The notes: a model not told the origin generated them from the letters alone. DNA of 64,000 nucleotides from an uncultured Flavobacteriales bacterium (GCA_959608625.1 CAUHQV010000001.1:1-64000); one strand, 5' to 3'; shown: positions 32,303-41,846, numbered from the stretch's first letter. Numbers and translations: made by a program.

Positions 32303-33751
32303 ATGACAAAAACAGGCATAGACTGCATTTCGTACTACGTACCCCGGTTGTTTCTCGATATCAAGACCTTGGCTGTTGCGCGCGGCATAGACCCCGACAA
32401 GCTGACCAAAGGCCTGGGCCTGACGGCTATGGCACTGACGGATACCGACGAGGATACGGTTACGATGGCGGCCGAGGCAGCCCTGCGGCTTATCGAGGAC
32501 AACGGCATCGATCCCCGTACGGTAGGGCGCCTGTACCTGGGAACGGAGAGTGCGCTCGATTCGGCCAAACCGACGGCCACTTATGTCAGCGCCATTCTCG
32601 AAGAAGCTCTCGAAAGCAAATATGGAGCGCGTTGCCTGAAGAACTGCGACGTACTGGATATGACCTTTGCTTGTGTGGGGGCTGTGGATGCCTTGCACAA
32701 CAGCCTGGAATGGGTGCGCGGCGGAAAAGACCGCAAGGCGATCGTCATCGCGGCCGATTTTGCCAAATACGCATTGGCCTCTGCCGGGGAATATACCCAG
32801 GGCGCCGGTGCGGTGGCTATGCTGGTATCCCGGGAGCCCCGCCTTTTTTCGGTCGGGGAGGATTTCGGGGTCGGTATGCACTCGGAAGGCGATTTTTATA
32901 AACCGCACCATGCCTTCGATAAAAAAGCCCTGCTGTCAGCCGCGCTGCGTGCCGCCGGGGTCGATGCCGACGAAAAGGCTGTGGATCATGCCTTGTCCAA
33001 CTTGTCAGGCGATGGGTTCTGGGGGCACGCGGATGCAAAAGTGCTTATCCACCGGGACGAGCCGGTATTCGATGGGCCTATGTCCAACGATTGCTACTGC
33101 GAGCGCATCACCGAAGCCCTGGCGGACTTTTCTGCCCGGGGGCGGCTCGACGTGCTTTCGGATTGGGATTACCTGGCGTTTCACCAACCATATGCCTATC
33201 AGGGCAGGCGGATGATCGTGCGCAACTGGGTGGACTGGATGACGGAAAAAGGTCGCTTGGGCGAGATAGAACAGCAGGCCGGATTGAAACAGACCGATAC
33301 CCAGCCTTCGGATTTTTATAAAACGGTAGCTAAAACGCCGCTTTACCGGGAATTTGTAGCCCAACGGATAGAGCGGGGGGAACGCGCCTCGACGCTGATC
33401 GGGAATATGTATACCGCTTCGATCTTCATGTCGGTTATCAGCCTGGTGCGCAGCCTTTACGAAGAAGGGGCGGAGGTGGCCGGAAAAACGGTAGGATGCC
33501 TTTCATACGGGAGCGGATCCAAGAGCAAAGTATTCGTCCTGGATATCGAGCAGGATTGGAAAGGCCGCATTTCAAAGTGCGGTATCTTTTCGGAACTCAA
33601 AGACCGGATGCCTGTCGATTTCGATACGTATGAAGCGCTTCACAGCGGCCGTCGGGAAAACCCGGTCGCAGGGGGAAGGCGTATCGCCCTGGATTCGATA
33701 GGGGATACCCCTACCACAGAAGGACTGCGAAAGTATAAAGTCGGAAAATAG
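32303..33751 (+). CDS. Hydroxymethylglutaryl-CoA synthase
   Basis: The 482-residue thiolase-superfamily enzyme matches the flavobacterial HMG-CoA synthase type. It begins KTGIDCISYYVPRLFLDIKTL, and the acetylated Cys124 is in LDMTFACVGAVDAL. The downstream segments GEYTQGAGAVAMLVS and YQGRRMIVRNW, and the late LSYGSGSKSKVFVLD, are also typical. It condenses acetyl-CoA and acetoacetyl-CoA to HMG-CoA, the first committed step of the mevalonate route to isoprenoids. Most Bacteroidales use the MEP pathway, so presence here is notable. No other mevalonate gene is in the window. Confidence 0.88.
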   Translation: MTKTGIDCISYYVPRLFLDIKTLAVARGIDPDKLTKGLGLTAMALTDTDEDTVTMAAEAALRLIEDNGIDPRTVGRLYLGTESALDSAKPTATYVSAILEEALESKYGARCLKNCDVLDMTFACVGAVDALHNSLEWVRGGKDRKAIVIAADFAKYALASAGEYTQGAGAVAMLVSREPRLFSVGEDFGVGMHSEGDFYKPHHAFDKKALLSAALRAAGVDADEKAVDHALSNLSGDGFWGHADAKVLIHRDEPVFDGPMSNDCYCERITEALADFSARGRLDVLSDWDYLAFHQPYAYQGRRMIVRNWVDWMTEKGRLGEIEQQAGLKQTDTQPSDFYKTVAKTPLYREFVAQRIERGERASTLIGNMYTASIFMSVISLVRSLYEEGAEVAGKTVGCLSYGSGSKSKVFVLDIEQDWKGRISKCGIFSELKDRMPVDFDTYEALHSGRRENPVAGGRRIALDSIGDTPTTEGLRKYKVGK

Positions 33752-33764
33752 AAAAGGCCGGCTG

Positions 33765-34322
33765 TTAACTGGGAAATCCGCTTTCTTCGGGTGCCGGATC
33801 GTAAAACAAGGGCTCTCTGCCGGTTTTGCCGCAGATGCGCTCGACCCATAAATTTTCTGTCTGTCCGGAAAGCGGGTCGAAATCGGGGCGTTCTATGAGC
33901 CAACATTTTTCCCGTATTTCCCCTTCGAGTTGCCCGGGGCTCCATCCGGAGTAACCGATAAAGAACCGGATGTCGTCCGGGGTTATTTCTCCTTTGGAGA
34001 GAAGTTCTTTCATCGCCGAAAAATCTCCTCCCCAATAGACTGAATTCCCTACTTTTGTACTCCCCGGGATCTGTATGGGATCGTTGTGCAGCAGGATTAA
34101 CGTATCGTTACCTACCGGGCCGCCCCAAAAGACCGGAACAGGTGATTTTATTTCCGGGAAGATCTGTCCGAGGAATATTTTCATCGGGCGGTTCAGTACC
34201 AGTCCGGCCGCTCCGTTTTCATCGTATGAAGTCAAATATATCACCGTACGGTGAAATTCGTCCCCTTTCAGTTCAGGAGCAGCTATGAGGATGGAGCCGG
34301 TCTCAAGGTTTGGTATTTTCAT
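33765..34322 (-). CDS. YqgE/AlgH family protein
   Basis: The 185-residue protein is recognised as UPF0301 (YqgE/AlgH). It opens PNLETGSILIAAPELKGDEFHRTVIYLTSYDENGAAGLVLNRP in family style, with FWGGPVGNDTLILLH and the FFIGYSGWSPGQLEGEI segment later. AlgH affects alginate expression in Pseudomonas, but the molecular function of the family is unknown. It is cytoplasmic and stands alone on the minus strand, divergent from the GNAT gene at 34402 and converging with the HMG-CoA synthase gene. Confidence 0.93.
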   Translation of the reverse strand: MKIPNLETGSILIAAPELKGDEFHRTVIYLTSYDENGAAGLVLNRPMKIFLGQIFPEIKSPVPVFWGGPVGNDTLILLHNDPIQIPGSTKVGNSVYWGGDFSAMKELLSKGEITPDDIRFFIGYSGWSPGQLEGEIREKCWLIERPDFDPLSGQTENLWVERICGKTGREPLFYDPAPEESGFPS

Positions 34323-34401
34323 GGTCTTTAAGAGATGGGTTATAAGCTAATTTACTAAAAAAGGGAAAGAGCTGGCAAATGTTTATATATTTTAACATTA
34401 T

Positions 34402-34887
34402 ATGATATTGGAAACCCAAGCGGATATCCGGGAAATCCGGAAGGATAGAGAATCGTTTCTTCCGATGCTTCTATTGGCCGATCCCTCGCCGGAAATGGTT
34501 AAGCTGTATCTGGAAAAATCTTTTTTATTCGTCGGGTTCGAGAATCATATGGCCGTATGCTGTGCCGCAGTCCTCCCCCTGGACGGACACACCGCAGAAA
34601 TAAAGAACCTGGCGGTGGCCCCGGCCTTCCGGCAGCGCGGCTGGGCCGGAGAAATGCTCCGCTTTATCGAAATACGGTTCCGGAATTTAGATACGCTGAT
34701 ATTGGGCACAGGCACCCCCGGAGAAGGCGAACCGCCCTTCTGGCAGGCGGAATTTTATATGAGGCACGGTTTCCGGCCTTACAGACAAATAAAAGGCTTT
34801 TTCACCGACCACTATCCGGAACCCATCTACGAGGACGACGGGCGTATATGCCGGGACATGGTATACCTGCGAAAGTCCCTGAAATAA
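34402..34887 (+). CDS. GNAT-family N-acetyltransferase
   Basis: The 161-residue protein has the GNAT core: strand-loop-helix EIKNLAVAPAFRQRGWAGEMLRFIE, with the RQRGWAG pyrophosphate-binding loop, and a late FYMRHGFRPY segment for beta5-alpha4. The N-terminal 45 residues (DIREIRKDRESFLPMLLLADPSPEMV) resemble the aminoglycoside/small-molecule acetyltransferase subgroup of Bacillus and Bacteroidota. The substrate is unknown. Its stop is separated by a single base from the end of convergent uvrB. Confidence 0.85.
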   Translation: MILETQADIREIRKDRESFLPMLLLADPSPEMVKLYLEKSFLFVGFENHMAVCCAAVLPLDGHTAEIKNLAVAPAFRQRGWAGEMLRFIEIRFRNLDTLILGTGTPGEGEPPFWQAEFYMRHGFRPYRQIKGFFTDHYPEPIYEDDGRICRDMVYLRKSLK

Positions 34888-34888
34888 C

Positions 34889-36916
34889 TTATTTTTTTCC
34901 GTCAGCCAATGCTTTGAGCCGTTCCATTTCGTCGCGCCAGGCGGCGGCAGAGATAAAATCGAGGTCTTTGGCGGCTTTTTCCATTTCTTTCCGGGCATCG
35001 GCGATGCGCTTTTTCAGTTCCCCCGGTGAAAGGAATTTTTCGTCCGCCTGCTGGGCACTGATACCCCTTTCCTTGGAAATGCGCACCAATTCGGCGGCGC
35101 CGGTAGGGCTTTCGGCCGCTTTGGCAAGCAGCGAATTGAGGCTCATCGCCTTGTTTATCGGCTGGGGCGTGATCCCGTGCGATTCGTTGTACTGCGTCTG
35201 TACCGCCCGACGCCGGGCCGTTTCGTCGATAGTCAGCCGCATCGAATCGGTCATCTTGTCGGCATAGAGGATCGCCTTGCCGCTCACATGGCGTGCCGCG
35301 CGGCCGATGGTCTGGGTGAGTGAACGGTGCGAGCGGAGGAAGCCCTCCTTGTCCGCATCGAGGATCGCCACCAACGACACTTCCGGCAGGTCGAGCCCTT
35401 CGCGCAGCAGGTTCACCCCGATCAGCACGTCGAACAATCCCTCGCGCAAGTCCTGCATGATTTGTACGCGTTCCATCGTCTCGACATCCGAGTGTATGTA
35501 CCGGCAGCGAACTCCTACCCGGGCCAGATATTTGGCCAGTTCCTCGGCCATGCGTTTGGTCAGGGTGGTCACCAGCACGCGCTCGTCCAATTCTTCGCGC
35601 TTGTGTATCTCTTCCAGCAGGTCGTCTATCTGGTTCTTCGACGGCCGGACTTCTATTTCCGGGTCGAGCAGCCCGGTGGGGCGTATCACTTGCTCCACCA
35701 CGACGCCGCCCGATTTTTCGAGCTCGTAATCCGCCGGGGTAGCCGACACGTAGATCGTTTGATGCTGCATCGCTTCGAATTCCTCGAATTTCAGCGGCCG
35801 GTTGTCGATGGCCGCCGGCAGGCGGAACCCGTATTCCACCAGGTTGGTTTTACGACTGCGGTCTCCGCCGTACATCGCCTGTACCTGGGGGACGGTCACG
35901 TGGCTCTCGTCGATGACCATCAGGAAATCCTTCGGGAAATAATCCAGCAGGCAGAACGGGCGGCTGCCCGGCTCCCGGCCGTCCAGGTAACGCGAATAGT
36001 TCTCGATGCCGGAGCAGTAGCCCAGCTCCCGGATCATTTCCAGGTCGAATTCCGTACGTTCTTTCAGCCGCTTAGCCTCCAGGGGTTGTCCTACGGAATT
36101 GAAATACTCCACCCGCTGGCCGAGATCTATTTCGATCTGGCGGATGGCCGTTTTCAGCCGATCCTTGCCGGTGACGAAAATATTGGCCGGATAAATACGC
36201 AAATGGTCGTAAGACGTGATCACCGCATTGCTTACCGGGTCCGTCCCTTCTATTTCTTCGATCCGGTCGCCGAAGAAATGGATCCGTACCGCCGTATCGG
36301 AATAGGCCGGGAACACATCTACCGTATCGCCTTTCACCCGGAAATTCCCCCGGGCAAAATCGGCCGTAGTACGGCTGTACAACCCGTCCACCAGACGGTG
36401 CAGGAATGTGGTGCGCGGGATAGTCTGCCCTACGGCTATATCTATCACGCTCTTCTCGAATTCGTACGGGTTCCCGATACCGTACAGGCACGATACGGAA
36501 GCTACCACGATCACGTCCCGGCGGGACGACAACAGGGAAGAAACCGCCGAAAGGCGCAGTTTCTCAATATCCTCATTGATGGAGAGGTCTTTTTCGATGT
36601 ATGTGCCCGTGGAGGGAATATAAGCCTCCGGCTGGTAATAATCGTAATACGACACGAAATACTCCACGGCGTTCTCCGGAAAAAAGCCTTTGAACTCCGA
36701 GTAAAGCTGGGCGGCCAGGGTCTTGTTATGGGCCAGTACGATGGTGGGGCGCCCGGTATTCCGGATTACGTTGGCTATTGTAAATGTCTTTCCCGATCCG
36801 GTAACCCCTAGCAGGGTTTGCGCCGGATTACCCTCCTCTATGCCTTGGGTGAGTTGTTTTATCGCTTCCGGTTGGTCGCCGGTAGGGGAATAGTCGCTGG
36901 TAAGTTTGAACTGCAT
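34889..36916 (-). CDS. uvrB: Excinuclease ABC subunit B
   Basis: The 675-residue UvrB has Walker A LLGVTGSGKTF near residue 40 and the beta-hairpin YYDYYQPEAYIP used to clamp damaged DNA. Helicase motifs follow in FLMVIDESHVTVPQ, RYIHSDVETMERVQIM and QTIGRAARHVSGKAILYAD. The C-terminal UVR domain, DARKEMEKAAKDLDFISAAAWRDEM, binds UvrC. It verifies lesions during nucleotide-excision repair with UvrA and UvrC, and UvrD (also in this window) displaces the excised strand. A TATCTTTA element 20 bases upstream is a plausible -7 box. Confidence 0.97.
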   Translation of the reverse strand: MQFKLTSDYSPTGDQPEAIKQLTQGIEEGNPAQTLLGVTGSGKTFTIANVIRNTGRPTIVLAHNKTLAAQLYSEFKGFFPENAVEYFVSYYDYYQPEAYIPSTGTYIEKDLSINEDIEKLRLSAVSSLLSSRRDVIVVASVSCLYGIGNPYEFEKSVIDIAVGQTIPRTTFLHRLVDGLYSRTTADFARGNFRVKGDTVDVFPAYSDTAVRIHFFGDRIEEIEGTDPVSNAVITSYDHLRIYPANIFVTGKDRLKTAIRQIEIDLGQRVEYFNSVGQPLEAKRLKERTEFDLEMIRELGYCSGIENYSRYLDGREPGSRPFCLLDYFPKDFLMVIDESHVTVPQVQAMYGGDRSRKTNLVEYGFRLPAAIDNRPLKFEEFEAMQHQTIYVSATPADYELEKSGGVVVEQVIRPTGLLDPEIEVRPSKNQIDDLLEEIHKREELDERVLVTTLTKRMAEELAKYLARVGVRCRYIHSDVETMERVQIMQDLREGLFDVLIGVNLLREGLDLPEVSLVAILDADKEGFLRSHRSLTQTIGRAARHVSGKAILYADKMTDSMRLTIDETARRRAVQTQYNESHGITPQPINKAMSLNSLLAKAAESPTGAAELVRISKERGISAQQADEKFLSPGELKKRIADARKEMEKAAKDLDFISAAAWRDEMERLKALADGKK

Positions 36917-36936
36917 TTTCTCTAAAAATTAGCCTG

Positions 36937-36944
36937 TAAAGATA
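36937..36944 (-). promoter_or_regulatory. Probable -7 element for uvrB
   Basis: The minus strand reads TATCTTTA, one base off TAnnTTTG, 20 bases upstream of the uvrB ATG. The same variant occurs upstream of the rubrerythrin gene. Confidence 0.35.
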
Positions 36945-37143
36945 CGGAATATACCGGGGATTCGCCATAGCCTTTGCAAAGTCCAGCCATGTTCTATGCG
37001 TGCCGGAAGAAGCGGCCGGTTAATCGGCGGCCATCCCTGCTTTTAAAACATCTCCCCCGATTTCTAAGCATATATCTGGCAAAAACCAGCAATTTTAACG
37101 TCTTTTTATAAGTATTTCTTTCGAAAAAAAGAACCATAAGTAT

Positions 37144-37151
37144 TAAATTTG
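37144..37151 (+). promoter_or_regulatory. -7 promoter element for the NlpC/P60 gene
   Basis: TAAATTTG matches TAnnTTTG and overlaps a possible upstream start at 37149. It therefore supports the ATG at 37182. Confidence 0.55.
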
Positions 37152-37181
37152 CAACTATATGGGTTTTCGACCCGGGCGATC

Positions 37182-37841
37182 ATGAGAAAATTTTTATTTT
37201 CTTTATTATTTGCAGCCATCCCTTTTGTGGCAAAAGCGCAGGTATTCGATACGATGAGAGTACAGGGCGCTGTCTTGTCTTCGCCGTTTGACAAATCCCC
37301 CCAATATGTAGATACGCTGGTGTTGGTACTTTTGGACGTATATGATATGGCCCATCTGACGACAAGGCCCATCTCCGAAGTTATCACAAAATACGCCCAA
37401 ATAATGGGGGTAGAGCCCACGGAACTGAAAAATGAAAAGATCTACGAATTCGTGGACGATTGGATAGGGACGCCTTACCGGTACGGAGGCGAAAGCAAGA
37501 AAGGCGTGGATTGTTCCGCTCTCACGCGGGCTCTTTATAATTTTGTGACGGACTTGCTGCTTCCCCGTTCCTCCCGTGAAATGTATTCCAGCAGGATGGT
37601 GGAGTCTTTCAAGGAAAAAAACTTTTCAAACCTCCGGGAAGGGGATTTGCTTTTTTTCCGTTCGCGAGGTCGGATCAACCACGTAGCGGTGTATCTTTGC
37701 GATGGGAAATTCCTGTCCGCTAACCGCAGTACAGGAGTCCAGATAAGCGACCTGAACGACCCGTATTGGCGGAAGCGGTATTATTCGGCCGGGCGCGTCA
37801 AAGACGCAGACCTGGAGAATAGCAGTACGGAGTTAAATTGA
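37182..37841 (+). CDS. NlpC/P60 (C40) cell-wall peptidase
   Basis: The 219-residue exported protein (signal peptide KFLFSLLFAAIPFVAKAQ) carries a C-terminal NlpC/P60 domain: WIGTPYRYGGESKKGVDCSALTRALY (catalytic Cys), INHVAVYLCDGKFLSAN (catalytic His) and a later polar third residue. The middle region LREGDLLFFRSRG is also typical. It would cut gamma-D-Glu-diaminopimelate-type peptide bonds in peptidoglycan. The first 85 residues after the signal are not recognised. It ends 8 bases before kdsA, so the two are probably co-transcribed. Confidence 0.88.
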   Translation: MRKFLFSLLFAAIPFVAKAQVFDTMRVQGAVLSSPFDKSPQYVDTLVLVLLDVYDMAHLTTRPISEVITKYAQIMGVEPTELKNEKIYEFVDDWIGTPYRYGGESKKGVDCSALTRALYNFVTDLLLPRSSREMYSSRMVESFKEKNFSNLREGDLLFFRSRGRINHVAVYLCDGKFLSANRSTGVQISDLNDPYWRKRYYSAGRVKDADLENSSTELN

Positions 37842-37849
37842 AACGACAA

Positions 37850-38680
37850 ATGACGACCAAAGAATTACTGGCCGGGATACCGGGCATAAAACATACCGAC
37901 AAGGATAACTTTTTCCTCTTGGCAGGCCCCTGCGTAATAGAATCCGAAGACATGGCCCTTCGCATTGCAGAAAAAGCGGCACGTATCACCGACAGGCTCG
38001 GGATCCCTTACATATTCAAAGGCTCTTATAAAAAAGCCAACCGCTCCCGTATCGACAGTTTTACCGGTATCGGTGATGAAAAGGCACTGAACATCCTGTC
38101 CAAAGTACGGCGGGAAATAGGAGTTCCCACGGTAACCGATATCCATGAAACTCCCGATGCCGCCATTGCGGCCGAGTATGTGGACGTCCTGCAAATCCCT
38201 GCATTTCTAGTCCGGCAAACCGACCTGGTGGTGGCAGCCGCCCGGACGGGAAAGGTCGTCAACCTGAAAAAAGGCCAGTTCATGGCGCCCGATGCCATGG
38301 AATTCGCCGTACAAAAAGTAAAAGACGCCGGCAACGGCCGGGTCATGGTTACCGACCGGGGCACAATGTTCGGATACCGCGATCTGATCGTCGATTTTAC
38401 CGGGATACCGGTGATGAAACAATATGCGCCGGTAGTGATGGACGTGACCCATTCTCTCCAGCAGCCCAATACTTCTACGGGCGTGACGGGCGGGCGGCCG
38501 GAGATGATCGAACTCATCGCCCGCAATGCGATCGTATCGGGCGTGGACGGGCTGTTCCTCGAGACACATCCCGACCCTTCCTGCGCCAAATCGGACGGGG
38601 CCAATATGCTCCGCCTGGAACTTTTGGAAGCTCTGCTGGAACATTTGGTAGCGCTCCGCCGTACCGTACAATCATTTTGA
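37850..38680 (+). CDS. kdsA: 3-deoxy-8-phosphooctulonate synthase (Kdo-8-P synthase)
   Basis: The 276-residue enzyme joins PEP and arabinose-5-phosphate to make Kdo-8-phosphate for lipopolysaccharide inner core. The segments FKGSYKKANRSRIDSFTGIG and TDRGTMFGYRDLIVDF are diagnostic. The N-terminal LAGPCVIES carries Cys28 where metal-independent KdsA (E. coli) has Asn, so this is a metal-dependent KdsA like that of Aquifex. The start at 37850 is preferred over an alternative TTG at 37838 that overlaps the previous stop. Confidence 0.95.
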   Translation: MTTKELLAGIPGIKHTDKDNFFLLAGPCVIESEDMALRIAEKAARITDRLGIPYIFKGSYKKANRSRIDSFTGIGDEKALNILSKVRREIGVPTVTDIHETPDAAIAAEYVDVLQIPAFLVRQTDLVVAAARTGKVVNLKKGQFMAPDAMEFAVQKVKDAGNGRVMVTDRGTMFGYRDLIVDFTGIPVMKQYAPVVMDVTHSLQQPNTSTGVTGGRPEMIELIARNAIVSGVDGLFLETHPDPSCAKSDGANMLRLELLEALLEHLVALRRTVQSF

Positions 38681-38897
38681 TCCCCTTTTTATTTCACAAA
38701 TCACACCGTACCCCTTTTAGGGAATGGATGTTTTTTGCCTTTTCCTAAAGAGGTATTAAGGTGTAAAATATCCTGTTGCAGGAACGATTATGTTCGTATA
38801 TTTACATAATATAGGAGGCGCCTCGGCCATTTTCAAACAAGTTTGAATGGCGCTCGGCTTTCACTATATTTATCTTATAAAGCAGAGATCGGTGTGT

Positions 38898-39566
38898 ATG
38901 GAATACTTTGATTTTATTTGGGATTTTATCCTGCATATAGACGTTCATTTGGCGCAAATGGTGGCCCTGTATGGGGCATGGGTATATGTAATTCTATTTC
39001 TCATTATTTTTTGCGAGACCGGACTGGTCGTCATGCCTTTCCTGCCGGGGGATTCGCTCTTGTTCCTGGCCGGGGCGCTATGCTCGATGCAGCCGGACGA
39101 CCTCAACATCCACCTGCTGGCCTTGGTGCTGATCGTGGCGGCCGTGCTGGGGGATGCGCTGAACTATACTATCGGACGGTTTTTCGGAAAAAAACTGTTC
39201 CAAAATCCCGATTCCAGAGTATTCAAGCAGAGCTATCTGGAAAAGACCCATAAGTTCTATGAAAAATACGGGGGAAAAACCATCGTGCTGGCCCGTTTTT
39301 TACCCATTATCCGGACGTTCGCGCCCTTCGTGGCCGGTATCGGGCGGATGGGCTACCGCCGTTTTTCCGTTTTCAATATAGCCGGAGCGATACTTTGGGT
39401 AGTCGTGTTCGCCTATGCAGGGTACCTGTTCGGCGGACTTCCGTTCGTGCAGGGGAATATGAAACTGTTCATCTTAGTGATCGTCGTCGTGTCCATCCTT
39501 CCGGGGGTGATCGAAATGTGGCGGCATCGGAAAAGTTCCAAAGCGGCCGAAAACGAATTCAAATAA
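38898..39566 (+). CDS. DedA-family membrane protein
   Basis: The 222-residue integral membrane protein belongs to the DedA/SNARE-associated (VTT) family. It has hydrophobic re-entrant segments, the motif [22 protein letters not shown], the basic GRFFGKKLF segment and [18 protein letters not shown], all highly typical. Homologues act as lipid scramblases or undecaprenyl-phosphate flippases and support proton-motive-force homeostasis. The start at 38898 is chosen over an upstream ATG (38847) that adds a non-homologous stretch. A bidirectional terminator follows. Confidence 0.9.
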   Translation: MEYFDFIWDFILHIDVHLAQMVALYGAWVYVILFLIIFCETGLVVMPFLPGDSLLFLAGALCSMQPDDLNIHLLALVLIVAAVLGDALNYTIGRFFGKKLFQNPDSRVFKQSYLEKTHKFYEKYGGKTIVLARFLPIIRTFAPFVAGIGRMGYRRFSVFNIAGAILWVVVFAYAGYLFGGLPFVQGNMKLFILVIVVVSILPGVIEMWRHRKSSKAAENEFK

Positions 39567-39567
39567 A

Positions 39568-39590
39568 AAAGGCGCCCATCGGGCGCCTTT
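39568..39590. terminator. Bidirectional terminator between dedA and the flavodiiron gene
   Basis: A perfect 10-bp stem (39568-39577 with 39581-39590) has a 3-base loop. The six-T tail lies on the minus strand, so it fits the flavodiiron gene best and the DedA gene less well. Confidence 0.8.
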
Positions 39591-39610
39591 AGGTTTCTAT
39601 AGATACATGA

Positions 39611-40804
39611 CTATTTGTCTTGCTTCAGTTGTGCGGCCATGGCCCGGGCGAGTTCTTCGCATTGGCGGCGGGTATCCTCGTTCAGGGACTGTTTCATTTC
39701 CACCGGGTCGCCCACTACGTCGAATTTGCTTTTCTCGGCAAATTCCCGGATAGTCTTCACCGCAGCCCCCGCCCAGGTAAAAGAACCGAAATAACCCAGA
39801 AAGCGGCCTTTGATATCCCGGTTGAGTATTTTGGAAAGGAGGGCTTCCATGGTCGGAAAAACGGTCGTATTGTAGGTCGGCGCCCCGACGATAAGGCCCT
39901 TGTAGCGGAACACATCGGCCAGGATATACGAAGCGTCGCTCTTGCTCACGTTGTGCATCGCGATATTGCAGACTCCCTGTGCAGAGAGTTCGGCCGCGAT
40001 CGTTTCGGCCATTTGCTCGGTATTGCCGTACATGCTCCCATAGGCCACCACCACGCCGTCCTCGGCCTCGTAGCGGCTCAGTCGGTCGTAAATGTCCTTT
40101 ACTTTCGGGACATTTTCCATCCATACGGGCCCGTGGGTGGAACAGATGGCGGATATGGGCAGTCCTTCCAGCTTCTGGAAAGCCCGCTGGACGGACGTGC
40201 CGTATTTGCCCACGACATTGGAATAGTAACGGAACATCTCGTTCCAATATTTGTCGGTATTGATGCGGGTATCCAGTACGCCTCCGTCCAGGGCGCCGAA
40301 CGCGCCGAACGCATCGCCGGAGAAAAGCACTCCTTCCGTGCTGTCGAAAGTCATCATCGTTTCCGGCCAATGCACCATAGGGGTGAGGCGGAATTGGAGT
40401 TTGTGATGCCCTAAGTCCAACCGGGTGTCGTCTGCCACCTGGATCTGTGCCCCGGTATCTATGCCGTAGAACCCTTCCAGCATGCCGAACGCCTGTTTGC
40501 TGGCCACGATGGTGATGTCCGGGTAATATTTGCGGATCAGGCTGATGGATCCCGAATGATCCGGTTCCATATGGTTGATAATCAGATAATCGACAGGCCG
40601 ATCGCCCAGTATCTGTTTTAGCTTGTGGTAAAAAGGTTCAAAATAGCAGATGTCGACCGTATCCACCAAAGCTGTCTTTTGGTCGTCTATCAGGTAGGAG
40701 TTATAGGAAATACCCAGGGGAAGGGGCCACATTCCCTCGAACAGGGCTTTGCTGCGGTCGTTCACCCCTACATAATGTATGTTCCCTTTTATTTTTACGT
40801 CCAT
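39611..40804 (-). CDS. A-type flavodiiron protein (FprA-like)
   Basis: The 397-residue protein joins an N-terminal metallo-beta-lactamase-like diiron domain (about 1-250; HMEPDHSGS ligand motif near residue 82, plus later TPMVHWPETMMTF and ICSTHGPVW) to a C-terminal flavodoxin domain (about 255-397; VAYGSMYGNTEQMA for FMN). Such enzymes reduce oxygen to water, or nitric oxide to nitrous oxide, to protect anaerobes. No rubredoxin domain is fused to it. It is downstream of the DUF5106 lipoprotein gene (47 bases), probably in one transcript. Confidence 0.94.
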   Translation of the reverse strand: MDVKIKGNIHYVGVNDRSKALFEGMWPLPLGISYNSYLIDDQKTALVDTVDICYFEPFYHKLKQILGDRPVDYLIINHMEPDHSGSISLIRKYYPDITIVASKQAFGMLEGFYGIDTGAQIQVADDTRLDLGHHKLQFRLTPMVHWPETMMTFDSTEGVLFSGDAFGAFGALDGGVLDTRINTDKYWNEMFRYYSNVVGKYGTSVQRAFQKLEGLPISAICSTHGPVWMENVPKVKDIYDRLSRYEAEDGVVVAYGSMYGNTEQMAETIAAELSAQGVCNIAMHNVSKSDASYILADVFRYKGLIVGAPTYNTTVFPTMEALLSKILNRDIKGRFLGYFGSFTWAGAAVKTIREFAEKSKFDVVGDPVEMKQSLNEDTRRQCEELARAMAAQLKQDK

Positions 40805-40851
40805 ATATCGTTTGTGATTTAATTTATTTTCGGGAAAAACCAACGATGCGG

Positions 40852-41796
40852 TTATTGCGCTTTGCTCAGAAAGGCTTCTGCGTGCCACAGGTCTGCGTCC
40901 TTCATAAGGACTTTCTTGTCCTTGTCCAGCAGGTACAGCGAAGGGATGGCCCGCAGGTCGTAAAGCCGTCCGGCGTCTATCGTGCGGCCTTTATCGTATG
41001 CTACCACCCAATTGGAAGGGAAATCCGCCGCATGTTCGCGCCACATCTCGACTTGGCCGTCCGGATAGATGGAAAGGATGGTCAATTGTTTGTCGCGGAT
41101 CATTTCGTTCAGGGTCGGGGAATTTTTCATCCGGCTGGTGGTGATATGGCAGTTCTCGCATTCGGGATTGTTGAAATAGACCAGCGTGTATGGTGTTTTG
41201 ATCCCGTACAGGCTTCCTTTGGCCCCGCCGATGGTCTCGTACCTGAAATCGGCTGCCGGGGCTCCCTGCCGGTTTTTGAGCAGCGTTTCCAGTTGGGCCG
41301 CAGGCCTCAAACGCGACACTTCGGGAACGCGTTTATCGGTCAGGTACGATTCTATTACACAAATGTACAATTCTTCATTGCGCATCGGGGAATTCGGGTC
41401 GTACAGGTATTTTTCGGCCAGCGTGAGGAAATGGTCGCGGGCCGCAGGCGCTGCCGATGCTTTTTCGAGGAACAGGCCGATCGACTTACGCGCCATATCC
41501 GGTTCCACGCCGTTGAGAATGTGCGTGTAATCGGCAAAACCCTGTTCGCTGACCTGGGGCAGGGACAGCAGGCTCGTATCCGCAAAATCGTAGTTGTCCC
41601 AGAAGTGTTCCGTCACGTATTCGGCCCGCGCCTGGGGCGAAGCGAGGGAATCCGGCACTTTTATGTATTCGAATGTCCGGGTAGAGTCTGCCATGGCGGC
41701 CGTTTGTTTTTCGGTTGCCGCATTGTGCCCTTTGCATCCCCAGGAAAATAAAAGGGTCGCGAACAGGGCGAGCATGGTGCAGGTTATTTTATACAT
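40852..41796 (-). CDS. DUF5106/thioredoxin-like lipoprotein
   Basis: The 314-residue lipoprotein has signal peptide TCTMLALFATLLFSWGC (lipobox Cys near residue 21). A helical DUF5106-type region follows (about 40-175), then a C-terminal thioredoxin fold carrying the redox motif CENC in YFNNPECENCHITT and the cis-Pro in RAIPSLYLLDKDKK. It is a Bacteroidota-typical envelope thiol:disulfide protein. Its partner substrates are unknown, and being upstream of a flavodiiron gene hints at oxidative-stress defence. The promoter shares its short intergenic region with the divergent EamA gene. Confidence 0.85.
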   Translation of the reverse strand: MYKITCTMLALFATLLFSWGCKGHNAATEKQTAAMADSTRTFEYIKVPDSLASPQARAEYVTEHFWDNYDFADTSLLSLPQVSEQGFADYTHILNGVEPDMARKSIGLFLEKASAAPAARDHFLTLAEKYLYDPNSPMRNEELYICVIESYLTDKRVPEVSRLRPAAQLETLLKNRQGAPAADFRYETIGGAKGSLYGIKTPYTLVYFNNPECENCHITTSRMKNSPTLNEMIRDKQLTILSIYPDGQVEMWREHAADFPSNWVVAYDKGRTIDAGRLYDLRAIPSLYLLDKDKKVLMKDADLWHAEAFLSKAQ

Positions 41797-41846
41797 TATG
41801 TCTTGTTTTTTGTTCGTATTCCGGCCGGTTGCGGCCTTTCGGGTAA

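Noticed and set aside
35327..36811. A 494-codon open frame on the plus strand over uvrB
   Set aside because: It is antisense to a complete, well-matched uvrB and shows no family features.
38827..38850. Imperfect hairpin upstream of the dedA start
   Set aside because: The stem has a 2-base bulge and no T-tract or known riboswitch features, so it is not called as a regulatory RNA.
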